64,000 nt of DNA from Desmodesmus armatus (lineage: Eukaryota > Chlorophyta > Chlorophyceae > Sphaeropleales > Scenedesmaceae): positions 620,001-684,000 of the forward strand of contig VIIQ02000581.1 of assembly GCA_007449985.2 (NCBI GenBank), written 5' to 3'. This document shows, piece by piece, positions 40,887 through 52,300 of the stretch; positions within the stretch are counted from its first letter, which is position 1; every line of letters begins with the position of its first letter. The notes beneath the pieces were generated by a model that saw nothing but the letters and a program-made list of their open reading frames with translations, ran no database searches and was not told where the DNA came from. A program made the position numbers and the translations under genes.

Positions 40887-43800
40887 TGATGCAATCACCC
40901 ACCTTTGGCACCTGGAGCACCCGAGCCACCCAGCTTCCTGCCACCAAACCCAGCCGCAGGCTGCTGCTGCTGCTCCTCCTGCGCACTCGGCCGGCCAGCG
41001 CCAACTGCATATGCAGCCCTGTCTTCCACTACCACCAGCTGCCCATGCCCTGCGGCACCTGCCTGCTGCTGCTGCTGGTCATCATCCGACTCTGATTCCG
41101 TGCCGTCTTCAAAGATGGCTTTGAACAGGTCCATGGGCTTGTCAACAACAGGCAGCAGGTCCTCCTCATCAACAGCAGCCTCTTCCTGGTCTGCTCGCCC
41201 TGCAGCTTCACCCTGCGCAGCACCACCCTCCAATGCTGCTGCCGGGGCGGCATCCGCGCCTGCTGCTGCTGCCGCACTTTTCTCACCCCCAGCAGCAGCC
41301 GCGCCGCCGATTGCTGCTGCAGTGGCGGCTGCGGCAGCAGCAGCAGCCTTGGCTGCTTGTGTGGCTTGATCCAGAGCCTCATCCTGCTGGACCTCCTGCA
41401 TGAGGTCATCCAAGAAAGCTGCCGCATCCACCCCCACACCTGCCGCTCGACCTGCTGAACCTGCCTCTGCCCCTGCAGCTGCGGCACCGCCCCCAGCACC
41501 CCCCGCACCCTGCTGCTGAAGATGCTGCTGCCACTCCAGCATGCGCCGTTCTTCCTCTGCCGCTGCCAGGGCCGCCTGTGCTGCTGCTGTATCAGGCAGG
41601 GCCAGGAACTCAGTTTTGAACTTCGGCATTTCCAGAGGAGCTGCCTTACCCTTGTAGGGATCTGGCACGTTGAACCTCTTGCACAACAGCGGCGCTGGCC
41701 GCCAGTCCTCAAAGGTCCGTACAGGCAGATCAGCAGCCTTAGCAGCAGCAGCGGCAGCCGTCGCTGCCGCGTCTGCTGCTGCTGCTTCCGAGGCCGCCCC
41801 AACCCTGCTGACTGACAATGGCCCTACCCCAGCAGCAGCACCAGCAGCAGCGGCGGAAGCACCGGACTCATCCATGATGGTGACACCGGGCTGCTGCTGC
41901 TGCCACGCCTGCTGGGACCGCTGCTGCTGCTGCTGCTGCTCTTTGCTGGGGTGCCGCAAGCCTGCTAGTGCCTGCTGCTGCTGCTGGTATGCCTCCCCCA
42001 TGTCCTGCACCGCCGCCTTGACGAATGCACTGCTGAGGGCAGAAGCCAGCTTGACCTGATCTGTGGCTGCTACTGTGCCGCCAAGCATCTTCCGCTGCTG
42101 CGCACTGCTGCCAGCAGCAGCACCAGCCGCCGACTGCTGCCCAGCAGCAGCAGTGGCAGCAGTGGCAGATCTTTGCAGGGGTGTCTCACCTAGCAGCTCC
42201 ATCCGCTGCTCAACAGTAAGAGGCCCCCTGGGCCCCCTAGGCGCCGCCGCCGCTGCTGCTGCTGCTGCTGCTGCTGCTGAGCCAGGCGGTGCCATCCTCG
42301 CCGCCTGCTGCTGCTGCCGCTGTGGCGGCTGTGCTGCTGCTGCTGCTGCCGCGGCCTTGGCTTTGCTGGCGTCTGTTGCTGACCGCAGGCAGTACAACTT
42401 CCAGCGGTAGTAGTCAGCCCCCGGGCCTCCCACCAGGAACTGGTACCTGCTGCGGTTGCTGCTGGCTGCCTGCTTCCTAGCCAAGTCCTCGACAAGCTGA
42501 CCGCTGCGCACCACTTGAGCCGCCAACCCGTCGATCTGCCGGGCCAGTGCTGCATCTGCGGGCGGTGGTGCTTCTGCAGGAGCTGCAGCTTCTGCTGCTG
42601 CCGGTGCTGAGTAAGCAATGTCTGCGCCTGCACCAGCAGCTGCAGGGAGAGGGGGTGGGTACGGACCCACAGCACCTGCACCTGCACCAGCAGCAGCAGC
42701 CGCTGCCGCTGCTGCTGCGGCTGCCGCAGCGGCAGCATTGATAGCTGCATCGCTGCCACCCCGCGCAGCTGCTGCCGCGGCGGCTGCAGCCGCCGCCGCT
42801 GCCTTCACCAGTGCAAGCTCGCTGCGTTGCACGGCCGCCCTGTCAGTAACAGTACCTTGCGGTCCCGCTGCTGCAACCACTGCTGCCTGGCCGTGTGCTG
42901 CTGCCTGACCGGAAAAGGTGTGGAATGCCACAAAGTCGGGTGGCACTTTGGGTGGCGGGTACTCTGGGAACTGTATCAGGCTGCTGGCTGCTTTGAAGCC
43001 TGGTATGAAGGAGCCGTGCTGGGTGTACTGCTCCTTACCCTGCAGGTACAGTGTGGGGTCCTGCTTGGCTGCTGCTATGCGAGCTGCCACTGGGGTTTTG
43101 CGGGCTGGGGCAAAGCGATCGTCGTCATCTGTATCACACGCAGGCAGCACAGCACAGTATTTTGCATGGCAGTTGTGGAGACAGCGTCAGCGCACAGTGC
43201 AGCCAACAGGCGACTTGTCGGCAGATCATTCTGGGGCACAGCATGCAGCTTGGCTAAAACCAGAAGGCAGCAGGGATATGTGACTCCAATCAAGCACCGC
43301 TGGTTTACAACCTACTTAAACCCAGGAGACAGGCTGAAGATAAGCAAGAAGAAAAGTGATGCAATGAGGACCAGCAGCACCACCAGGTACTTGCTGCCCT
43401 GTGCATGTTGCAGTTGCACAGCCGCACGCTAACACTTGGGGCCCAGCATTATACAGCGAGGGCTTTACTAGGGATCAGCCAGCCCCTTGGCACCTGGACC
43501 GGTGTGGGAGGGTGAAGGAGCGGAGGGTGGGAAGTTGTGGAAAGGGAGCAGCGTCAGCTAGCCCTACCCACCTGAGCCGCTGGCCTCTTCAAACGCAAAC
43601 ATCTCGTTGCGGCGCCCCTTGTGTGCCATGATGTCTGCATCAGCATCCACATAATCCTCCATATACCCCAGAGTATCAGACTCCTCCAACGCGCCAGTGC
43701 CAAAAGCAACCCCACGCTGCCTGCTGCCGGCACCACCACCCCCGCCCCTGCCGCTGCCACTGCCGCCAAACCCTGCGTCGCCAGCGCGGCCTAAACCGCC

Positions 43801-45752
43801 TGTCGCCGCCCTAGCAGCTTCAAGCTTCTGCCGTTTCCTGCTTCTGAACTCCTCTGCACCCTCGAAAGGGTCAAATCCCAGTCCGTGCAGGTCCTGTTTT
43901 GGCTCCAGAACATACAGCGGGGTGTTCTCAATGCTCACGCCCGCCACCGTGCCCCACTTGCTGCTGTTTGCAGCTGCCGCTGCTGCCTCCTGGCCGTCGT
44001 CACTGTCGCTGTCGGCAGCAGCAGCACTGCTGCCGCGAAAGCCGGCCAAGTCTCCCAGCCCTCCAAGGCCGATATCATCCAACAGTCCTGTTCTGCTGCT
44101 GGGGCCCTGGCCTGTGCGGCGCTGCTTGGCAGCAGTACGGCCTGCTGCTGCTGCTGTGCTGGTGCCAGCCTTGCTGCCGATGCCCTTGCCCTGCCGCCAG
44201 CCCATCTTCTGCAGGAGCTGCACCCCAATGCTGCTGCTCACAGGGGCAAAGAACTCCAGAGGCACTGCACGGTACAAATAAAGAGTAGTCACGAAGCATA
44301 CAAGGCAGACATGATGTTTGCTGACGTTCCCAGGACAACATATGCCCAAAGCCCTAGGCTCTTGTGGTGCAAGCCGCAAGCATTGGGGCTAGCGGGAATT
44401 TGGCAGCAGTAGGGTGCCGGCGTGAGAAATGAGCACGAATGTGCCGCAACACGCACATGCAGCATGGATGCGATCAATGTAAGAAGGCTGGAAGCAGACT
44501 CCACCCCCATGCACTGCTGCTCCTGTGCACACACCTGCACCAGGAATGGCACTTGGCCTCTCTGCTGCCGCCGCTGCTGCTTCACTAGCTGCTGCAGCTG
44601 CTGCTGAGCTTCCAAAGGTGTCATAGGTGGCCTGCAGGGTGCACCACAGCAGCGTCGCAAGGACATAACTTCACAACGGTTGTCACTCCGAACCATGCAG
44701 GACCCTTCACTGTAGCTGCTGTAGAGATTTGCTACACCGGGCCACGAGCACCTCAAGAACCATCCACCACATACCCTGCAACCTTGGTGGTTCCCAGCCC
44801 AGCTGGCATTGTTGTTCATGGGTTACAGCACCGCTGCTGTTTGCTGCCAACCAAGACAGCAGCAAGGCAGCAAGGCCTGCCAGCTGAGACCAGACACAGC
44901 TCACAAGTGCCACAGCACACCCAGCTGGAATTGCAAGCCCAAGCACTTCCCCAAGCAGCCAGTAACACTTCACACAATAGTGACAGCAAAAGCATAAGCT
45001 GACATACTACGCGTTGGTATGCCAGCAGCACACATGCTTATAGCAAGCAGCACTACCCAGTGGCGGTCTGCCCCTCACCGTAAGCGTCATCCCTCTCTTT
45101 TGCCGCTCCTCCAGTTCATCTTCGTCCAGAAAGTCCTCCAACTTTTGCTGCTTGCGCTCAGCTGGCGCTGCTCGGCTGGATGTGAAAGTGGAGGGAGCCC
45201 AACCCTCCTGCAGACATCACGGCACAGGGAGGGGCAGCAGCCAGTGTGTCAAGTGCAGGACAATGTGAATGGCTGTGACTGTGGCCCCAGCACAATATTT
45301 GACAATGATCTGGGGATGGTGTTGCTACTGTGAGCAGGGGCTTGGGGTGGGCAGTCATGTCTCAGACAGCCGGGCTGCTGATATTAGACAGGGGGTTGGT
45401 AGGCTGCCTCATTCAACTGCAACAGGAAGACCAGACTGCATATCACAAAAACGATAGGAGTCACATCATTCATGCCTACCTTCGAGCCCACTGTGTTGTA
45501 ATATCCAGCACTGAATCCACCCGTGAATGCTCCATGGAAGCGCTTCCTGCCCTGCTCATCGGTGGCCACCTGTTGGTGGACAGGAAGGCTGCGTGTTGTG
45601 GCTGGGTCTGCCTTGCTGCCTGTTGGTAGAGCTGTGGCGAGGCCCTCTTCGTCGTAGAGCTTCGTGCCATAGAAGACATAATCATCCTCATCTGACTCTG
45701 GCTCTGCTGCTGCCCTGCTGCGCTGGCTGGCCATGCTGGTGTCAGCGGGCAA
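40136..45752 (-). CDS. TGH: TOUGH/GPATCH1 homologue: DUF1604, G-patch and SURP domains, 1263 aa
   Basis: Exons in reading order: 45480-45752, 45079-45207, 44535-44631, 43572-44264, 40903-43128, 40136-40509; all phases agree. This is the nuclear RNA-processing factor that binds spliceosomal components and, in plants, also influences microRNA maturation. The N-terminus has the family signature [53 protein letters not shown] and [14 protein letters not shown]. The G-patch follows at about residues 175-200 ([20 protein letters not shown]), a second conserved block is [15 protein letters not shown], and a SURP/SWAP domain lies at about 600-655 ([20 protein letters not shown], then [10 protein letters not shown]). 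The tail is Lys/Ser/His-rich, typical of splicing proteins. Long Ala and Gln tracts inflate the 2.2-kb exon. An alternative start is Met7 at 45734. Confidence 0.93.
40815..40886. repeat. (CCAG)18 microsatellite in the last TOUGH intron
   Basis: Eighteen perfect 4-bp units lie just inside the intron, about ten bases downstream of the donor at 40902-40897 in the sense of the gene. Confidence 0.97.
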
Positions 45753-46314
45753 TGAGGGGCCTAGGAGGGTATCATGCTTGTTCTGCCGGGTACATCAGGG
45801 ATGTCAGCAGGGCAGGTAACCTATCAAGAGCAGATCTGCTGACCTGATCTATACATCAAAATTGAGTCGATTGGCGACAGCGATTGAACAATACGATCAC
45901 CAAGATTACCATGATACTCAACGTATGCACACCCGAGCAGGTTGAGTGACGATTATGTTACTACCGAAACCATGGACAGGTTCAAGAGGTCTTCGATTTC
46001 TTCAACGCCCATTCAAGGGACCATGTAGCCCAGCACATTGCACGTTTACAGCAGCACTGTTTATTTTTGCACTCAAGCTGTCACCATTCGTCGTTAGCAG
46101 AGTAAGCTGAAGAAGTCCTAACAGCACAGCAGGCAACCACCTCAAGGGACAACCACTGGAGGCAGTGCAGGCTTTGCACGTCTAATATCAACATCATAAA
46201 CATTGAATGCCACAGCTGTAGTGGTTCCTAGCCTTGCAGTGCCCCTGTGGCTCCCAACCGCTGTAGTACTGCTGCTGACAGCTGGTAACCAGTACCAGGC
46301 GTTCTTTCATTTCT
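45753..46314. promoter_or_regulatory. 562-bp divergent intergenic region (TOUGH / SULTR)
   Basis: TOUGH reads leftward and the sulfate transporter rightward from this segment, so both promoters must lie here. It is more AT-rich than the flanks (for example ctgtttatttttgcac near 46057), but no canonical TATA box is obvious. Confidence 0.5.
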
Positions 46315-49300
46315 ATGGGCCCTACGCCCTTTCCTGAGTCCGATCATCACGCTGATGGAGCACACCAACGCACAGCACAGCACCATGCAGACACACAGGA
46401 GGCTTCGCAGCAGCACCTGCTCGATAGGCAGTCCTCCCCTATGTTCAATGGCAGTGCCCTGCGCGCGCATGGTGGACACGCTGACCGGCCTCTGCTGAGA
46501 CAGACGTCAGAGCTTCCGGGCCCAAAGTATCCATTCCCTTCTCAGGCAGCGTCAGCACGGCCAGGGGGTTTCCTGCACAGCGTGGTGAAGCCATTCAGAA
46601 GGTAGGGCCGTGCTGTGGCAGGGTCCAGCACAGCAGGAAGAGCACAGGGCGCCCAGTGTGTCGACACAGCAGGTGTAGCAGCAGCAGCACCTAGCCCATC
46701 TTGTCCCCGTCCGGGGGTTCTGCAGCAACAACAGCACAGCAAGCAGTGAAGGTTTCTTGCTGGTATGCAGATGTGCAGGCTCAGCACGTGGCACCAGTGA
46801 CATTTGCGTCCCTTAGCATCCCTGAGTGGCATGCATCACCAAGATGCACCCAGCAGTGGCTGCAGTCTGTCTATGAGAGCCCAGCACATCCCTGCGCAGC
46901 CGCATGTGCTGCTGTCCCAGCACAGCACAACCCAATCATGTCCGGTTTCCTGCTGTTGTTACTGCTGCTCTGCACCAGGGCGCGAGTGCGTGCGCAGAGC
47001 TACACCTTCCTGGACTGGCTGCAGGTGTTCCTGCCATGTGTCAAATGGTTGAGGAGCTATCGCATCAGGGAGTACTTGCTGGTGAGCATGACACAGCCAC
47101 AGAGAGCCTGCCACATGCATGCGCACCTGTGTGCTGGGGCCTGGCGAGGCTCACCAGCCTGTGATTGCAACCTGGCAAGGCATGACAGGAGCCGCAGTTG
47201 GCAACTCAGCACCACAAGCAACAGTTGCAGCTGAGTTGATTGCAGCGTGTGTCACAGCTGTCAACCTGTGCAGGTGCTGCAGCTGGTTGCGCAGCCTGCA
47301 GGAGAGTGTAGGCAGCAAAGGTACAGCAAATAGCTAGTTGCAGCCAGCAGCTGAGTCCACTGCAGTGGTGCAACCCCCTCACAACAGCGTGGCGCCTGCA
47401 TCAGCAACGGGCTGTTTCCTGCTGCTTTCTTATCCAAAGGCGTACTGAGTGTTCTTGCTGAGCAGCAGCTGACTGGAGGTCGCGGGCTGTTGCTGTTGCA
47501 GTGGGACATCGTTGCTGGCGTCTCTGTGGGATTCATGGTGGTGCCACAGGGCATGTCCTAGTGAGTGGCTAGACCTTGACCAAGATAACCAGCACCGCAG
47601 CCATTTGGTGCTTTTTGTGCAGATCCACATGCGCACCCTGCTGCAGATGCATGAATGGGATCGCACAGCAGCGCCTTGCTGACGTGCGTGTCGCCTGGCT
47701 GTATGCCTGCAGCTCCTCCGAACAATACTGCCAGTAGGCTGCACCGCCCAGTCTGTGTGCAGCAGTGCGCTCTCACATATCAACATCCCACGCCTATGTC
47801 GATATGCCGTTATGTGTGATGCTTGGGCTCGCGTGCCGTCCCATGTGCAGTGCCAACATTGCAGGCGTGCCCAGCGTGTACGGCCTGTACGGGGCGTTCC
47901 TGCCAGTGCTGGTGTATGCCGTGTTTGGCAGCAGCAAGGAGCTGGCGGTGGGCCCTGTGGCTGTCACGTCCCTCCTGATATCCTCCTCACTCAAAGAGGT
48001 GGTACCGGGCAGCTCTGACATCACCAACCCTGTGAGTGTGTTGCATGTGCTGCTGCACGTATTTTCTTGTATGACATGGTTTGTTGTTACAAAATGAGGC
48101 GAAGGGGGTCGACACACACAGTGTACTGTGATAGCTTGTCAACAGTGTGCTGTTTGCACTGGGGCAGGGAGACACACTGCTCGAACATTATCCTGCTGCA
48201 TGCATGTGCGATGTAGCACAACCATCGCCTTGCATGGCTAGGTTGTGTTGTTCACGTCATAAACGGCTGTTCCTGCTTGGCTCGCACAACTCTCTGTCTG
48301 CCGTGCTGCAGAACAACCCACCGGCAGAGCTTGCTCCAGTGCAGGCGATGTACAACCACCGAGCTATCCAGCTTTCGCTGCTGGTGGCGTGCATGTACAC
48401 AGCAGTCGGTGTCTTCAACCTGGGTTTCCTGACCAACTTCCTGTCACACAGTGTGATTGGCGGGTTCACAAGTGGAGCAGCTATCAGTGAGTGGCAATGT
48501 ACTGCCAGTGCCTTGTACACCCTCACGCCAGGAATGTGGGGATATACTGGCCAGTTCTGTCTCGGCGCAGATGTGTTGTTTTTCTTACTTTCTTGCACCC
48601 CCATGGCCAGCGGCAGGATCGGCAGAGTCTGCTCGTCTCCTTTCTTCACTGATTGAGAGTATCCTGCCGCTTTTGTGCTGACCTTTTCTTGCCCTCTTGC
48701 ATGTCTCCTGCAGTCATCGGCATGTCTCAGGTGCGTATATTTGGCTGGTAGGGTCTGGGTCCTGCTTTGACTTATTGTCAGGTACATTACAGCATGAACA
48801 GCAAGCTGCACTATGACCTTTGACAATCCGGGCATCTGTGCACTGGTACATGTTGAGGCAGCCGCCACGTGCAAGCTGATGTGCGTCAGCGCAACAAAGT
48901 TGTGTGCGGATGCGGCATACTTGGCACACTGCAGCTTTGAAGGAAGCTTTGGCATCCTGTCAGGCGTGGGCCGCTTTATGTGAACGTCTGGCTGCTCTGC
49001 TGCTGCGTGCAGTTGAAGTTCATCTTGGGCTACAACGTGCCTCGTGCCGACAAGCTCTATGAGCAGATACACCTCTACATCGAAGGCATAGATGGCTTTG
49101 TGTGGCAGGAGTATGTGATGGGCGTGACTTTGCTCACGTGAGTTGCTTGCGGGGACCAATCCTGCAGGGATTCCTGTGTGCATTGACCGTCCAAGCTGAC
49201 TGTCGGGCATGCTGGAGCGGTGTCAACACCTGGCCACCTACAATGTATGCATGCTGAGACACGAACATGACAGCCTGTCGTCCTGTAGCCAATTAATTTG

Positions 49301-52300
49301 CCACTGGCCCTTGCTGTCGTACACAGCTTTCTTGATGCTGACTGGTGCTGGTGCCCATTGCCGCAGGATGCTGTTGACCATCAAGTTCTTTGGCAAGCGC
49401 TACCCCCGCCTCAAGTGGCTGCGGCCGTTGGGCCCCATCTGTGCCTGCATCGTGGCCATCATTGCAGTGGTGGCAGGGAACCTTCAGGACAAGGGCATCA
49501 AGATAGTGGGGCACATCCCTGCAGGTGCGACCCTAGTTAGGGTATAAACGCTGCCTATGGTTCATCATCCACTTGTATCGGGGGGGTTTGAACATGTGCA
49601 GGCCATACGGTGCACCGCACACTGCGCAGTGCTCAACAGGCCTTGCTGACATGTTGAGCTATGTGGGGCATACTTGCATACTGCTGGGTCAGTGGATGCA
49701 ATGAACCCCGTGCGTGACATGCGCTTTTGAAAGTGGTGAGAGGCACAGGGCAGCTCACACGGCTCAGCTCACACGCCTCAGCCTGCCAATCAACAAGGCC
49801 TTCTGCCGCAACCCTAGGGTTCAAGAACCGCCGGCCTTGTATAAGATACCCACTCACAGATTACCCTGCTTGCCGGTGGCGCCCCCTCCTCCCACCAGGC
49901 CTGCCGTCTCCTACCACGAGCTGGTGGTTCCCCATGGAGGATGCTGCCAGGCTGGCACCCCTAGCCCTGGTGGTGATGGTGGTGGACCTGCTGGAGTCAA
50001 CCTCCATAGCACGTGCACTGGCAGCAAAGTGCAAATACGAGCTGAACGCAAACCAGGTACGTTGAGCTGCTGGGTGGCGACTGTGGCCTCCATACAATCG
50101 ATGTATCCCAAGTGCAGCTAAAAATGTGACTCCTGAGTCAGGACTCACAATGGCGACTTTGACGTATTGTGTCGAGCTTGTCGCACCCACTGCACTGTGA
50201 ATGGACTTGCTGCCTTGCAGCTGGGAGGGACAGGCTGCAACAATGATATTGCAATAATGATGTTGCTGCTGGTGCGCTGTGTTTCTGCGCAGCCAATCAA
50301 CACAAGTTTGCACCTGGTAAGGCAATGTGGCTGACCGTGTTGTCCTAACGGCCGCTTGTGTGTGTACACATGTGCCATGCAGGAAATCGTTGGCCTTGGC
50401 TTGGCCAACTTTGCTGGCAGTGCCTTCAACGCGTACAGCACCACAGGCAGCTTCAGCCGCAGCGCGGTCAACTATGACTCAGGTCAGCACCTTGCAGCCT
50501 CAGCTGCCGTCAGCACACCCCTAGTTGCTGCCTCCAGCACTTGAAGCTGCTCTTTACTCTGTTTGCTTGTTTGTTTGGTGTCATGCTTAGTAGCTGCTGT
50601 GTGTGCTGCGGCCTGCTTTTGCTGAGAGAACTATGCTTGGGGAGATGAGGTTTGCACACTGTGCCGCCATCAGCACGGTGCTGATGGCGTCCTTCCCTAT
50701 GCTGTGTCATTTCTGGATTTGCAATGCTTGCTGTCAGTGTGTCAGCTGCGCATCAGCTGGGGCATGCACAGGTCACATGAGAGGCTGCATGTGCTCGCAC
50801 ATCTGCTGCTGTGCTGGCAATGCAGGCGCAAAGACTGGCTTGTCTGGCTTTGTGACTGGGTGTGTGGTGGGCCTGGTGCTGCTGGTGATGACGCCGGTGT
50901 TTGAAAAGCTTCCCCTGAACGTCATGGGGGCCATTGTGGTAGGTAGACGGCCAGCCAGCTGACGAGCTTTTGTGTTCCCTTGCCAAGTTTGCCAGCGGCA
51001 TGGTGCAGTACAATGACGCTCTGTCCTGCTTGCCAGAGGTAGCTGGCAGAGCCAGGGAGTTTGGCAGTGGTGGGACAGAAGTGACCTGCTTGACACATGC
51101 ATGCACCATGTCGATTCATCTGAGGCACAAGAGTAGGATTATCTTAGGCACAGGAGTAAGATCTGTGGCCGGCACCACTATGGGCAGCTAGTGGGTGCAC
51201 TAGGACAGGACAGAAACCTGCGGGTGTGCTGACAATGCTGTACTGGCCACCATGCTGTGCTGGCCACCGTGCGACTTTGACGTGTTTGTGTGCTGCTTGA
51301 ACACTGCAGATCAGTGGTGTCAGTGGCCTGTTTGAGTATGAGGAGGCTGTGCACCTGTTCAAGGTAGGAGGCTGCTGCCAGCCACACAGTGTGAGATGGT
51401 GGCTTTCCCTGCCACTCTTGACCTTCTGCTTGCAGCTGAACTTGACAGCGACATGCTGCTTACATGCGCACACGGCACCCGCAATTGCAGCACTAATCCC
51501 GAGTGTGCTGCTCCATGCTTGATGCCACTCAAACGCTCCGAGCCGTTGTGTCGGGGGTTGCGGCAAACGAGGCATTGATGGTGTGATGACCCATCACCCT
51601 GGATCTAGCCGTAACTGTGCATGGCTTTGCATCAGTTTCCCCATCGGGTGTTGGTTGCCTGTGGGCTGCCGGCACATGCCGGAAGTGGCGCACACCTTGG
51701 ACATGCCAGGTTGGGCGGGCAAAGGTCGTGTGTTGTGCTGCTGCGCAGGTGCGCAAGCTGGATTGGTGTGTGTGGATGTGCTCCTTTCTGTCCACGATGT
51801 TCCTGGGCGTGGAGATCGGGCTGGCCATTTCCATTGGCTTGGCACTCATGATCGTGATCTATGAGTCGGCGTTCCCACACACTGCCCTGCTGGGTCGTGT
51901 GGGGCGCACCACAATCTACCGCAACGTCAAGCAGTTCCCAGACTCGCAGGTAGGGTACCCTGTGGGCTCAAAGGGACAGGTGGGGATGTGGGATGAGCAG
52001 GTGGGCTTTGGCACAAACGCATTGGGCACCCTAGCAACAAGGGGAAGTTTGTGGACAGTTACACCACATGCAGGTTTATGCGCCTGCGCAAGACGTATCC
52101 AATGTCATTTTGGTAGTAATATCGCTTTTGGTCTGATTGTTGCTGTGCAGGTCATTCCAGGCATTGCAGCTTGCCGTGTGGATGCCGCCATGTACTTTGC
52201 AAGTGAGTGCTTGTAAATTCACGTGAGACGCAGCATCACTAAGGCTCTTGGAGGCTGACTGCTCTTACCTTTCAAGCTGCCATGCCTACAGTGGGCCGTA

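Noticed and set aside
40664..41124. Plus-strand frames rich in Ala-Ser-Gln-Pro repeats
   Set aside because: They come from the (CCAG)n microsatellite and the antisense of the TOUGH exon.
48257..49210. 317-residue minus-strand frame
   Set aside because: It is antisense to several sulfate transporter exons and introns and has no recognisable domain.
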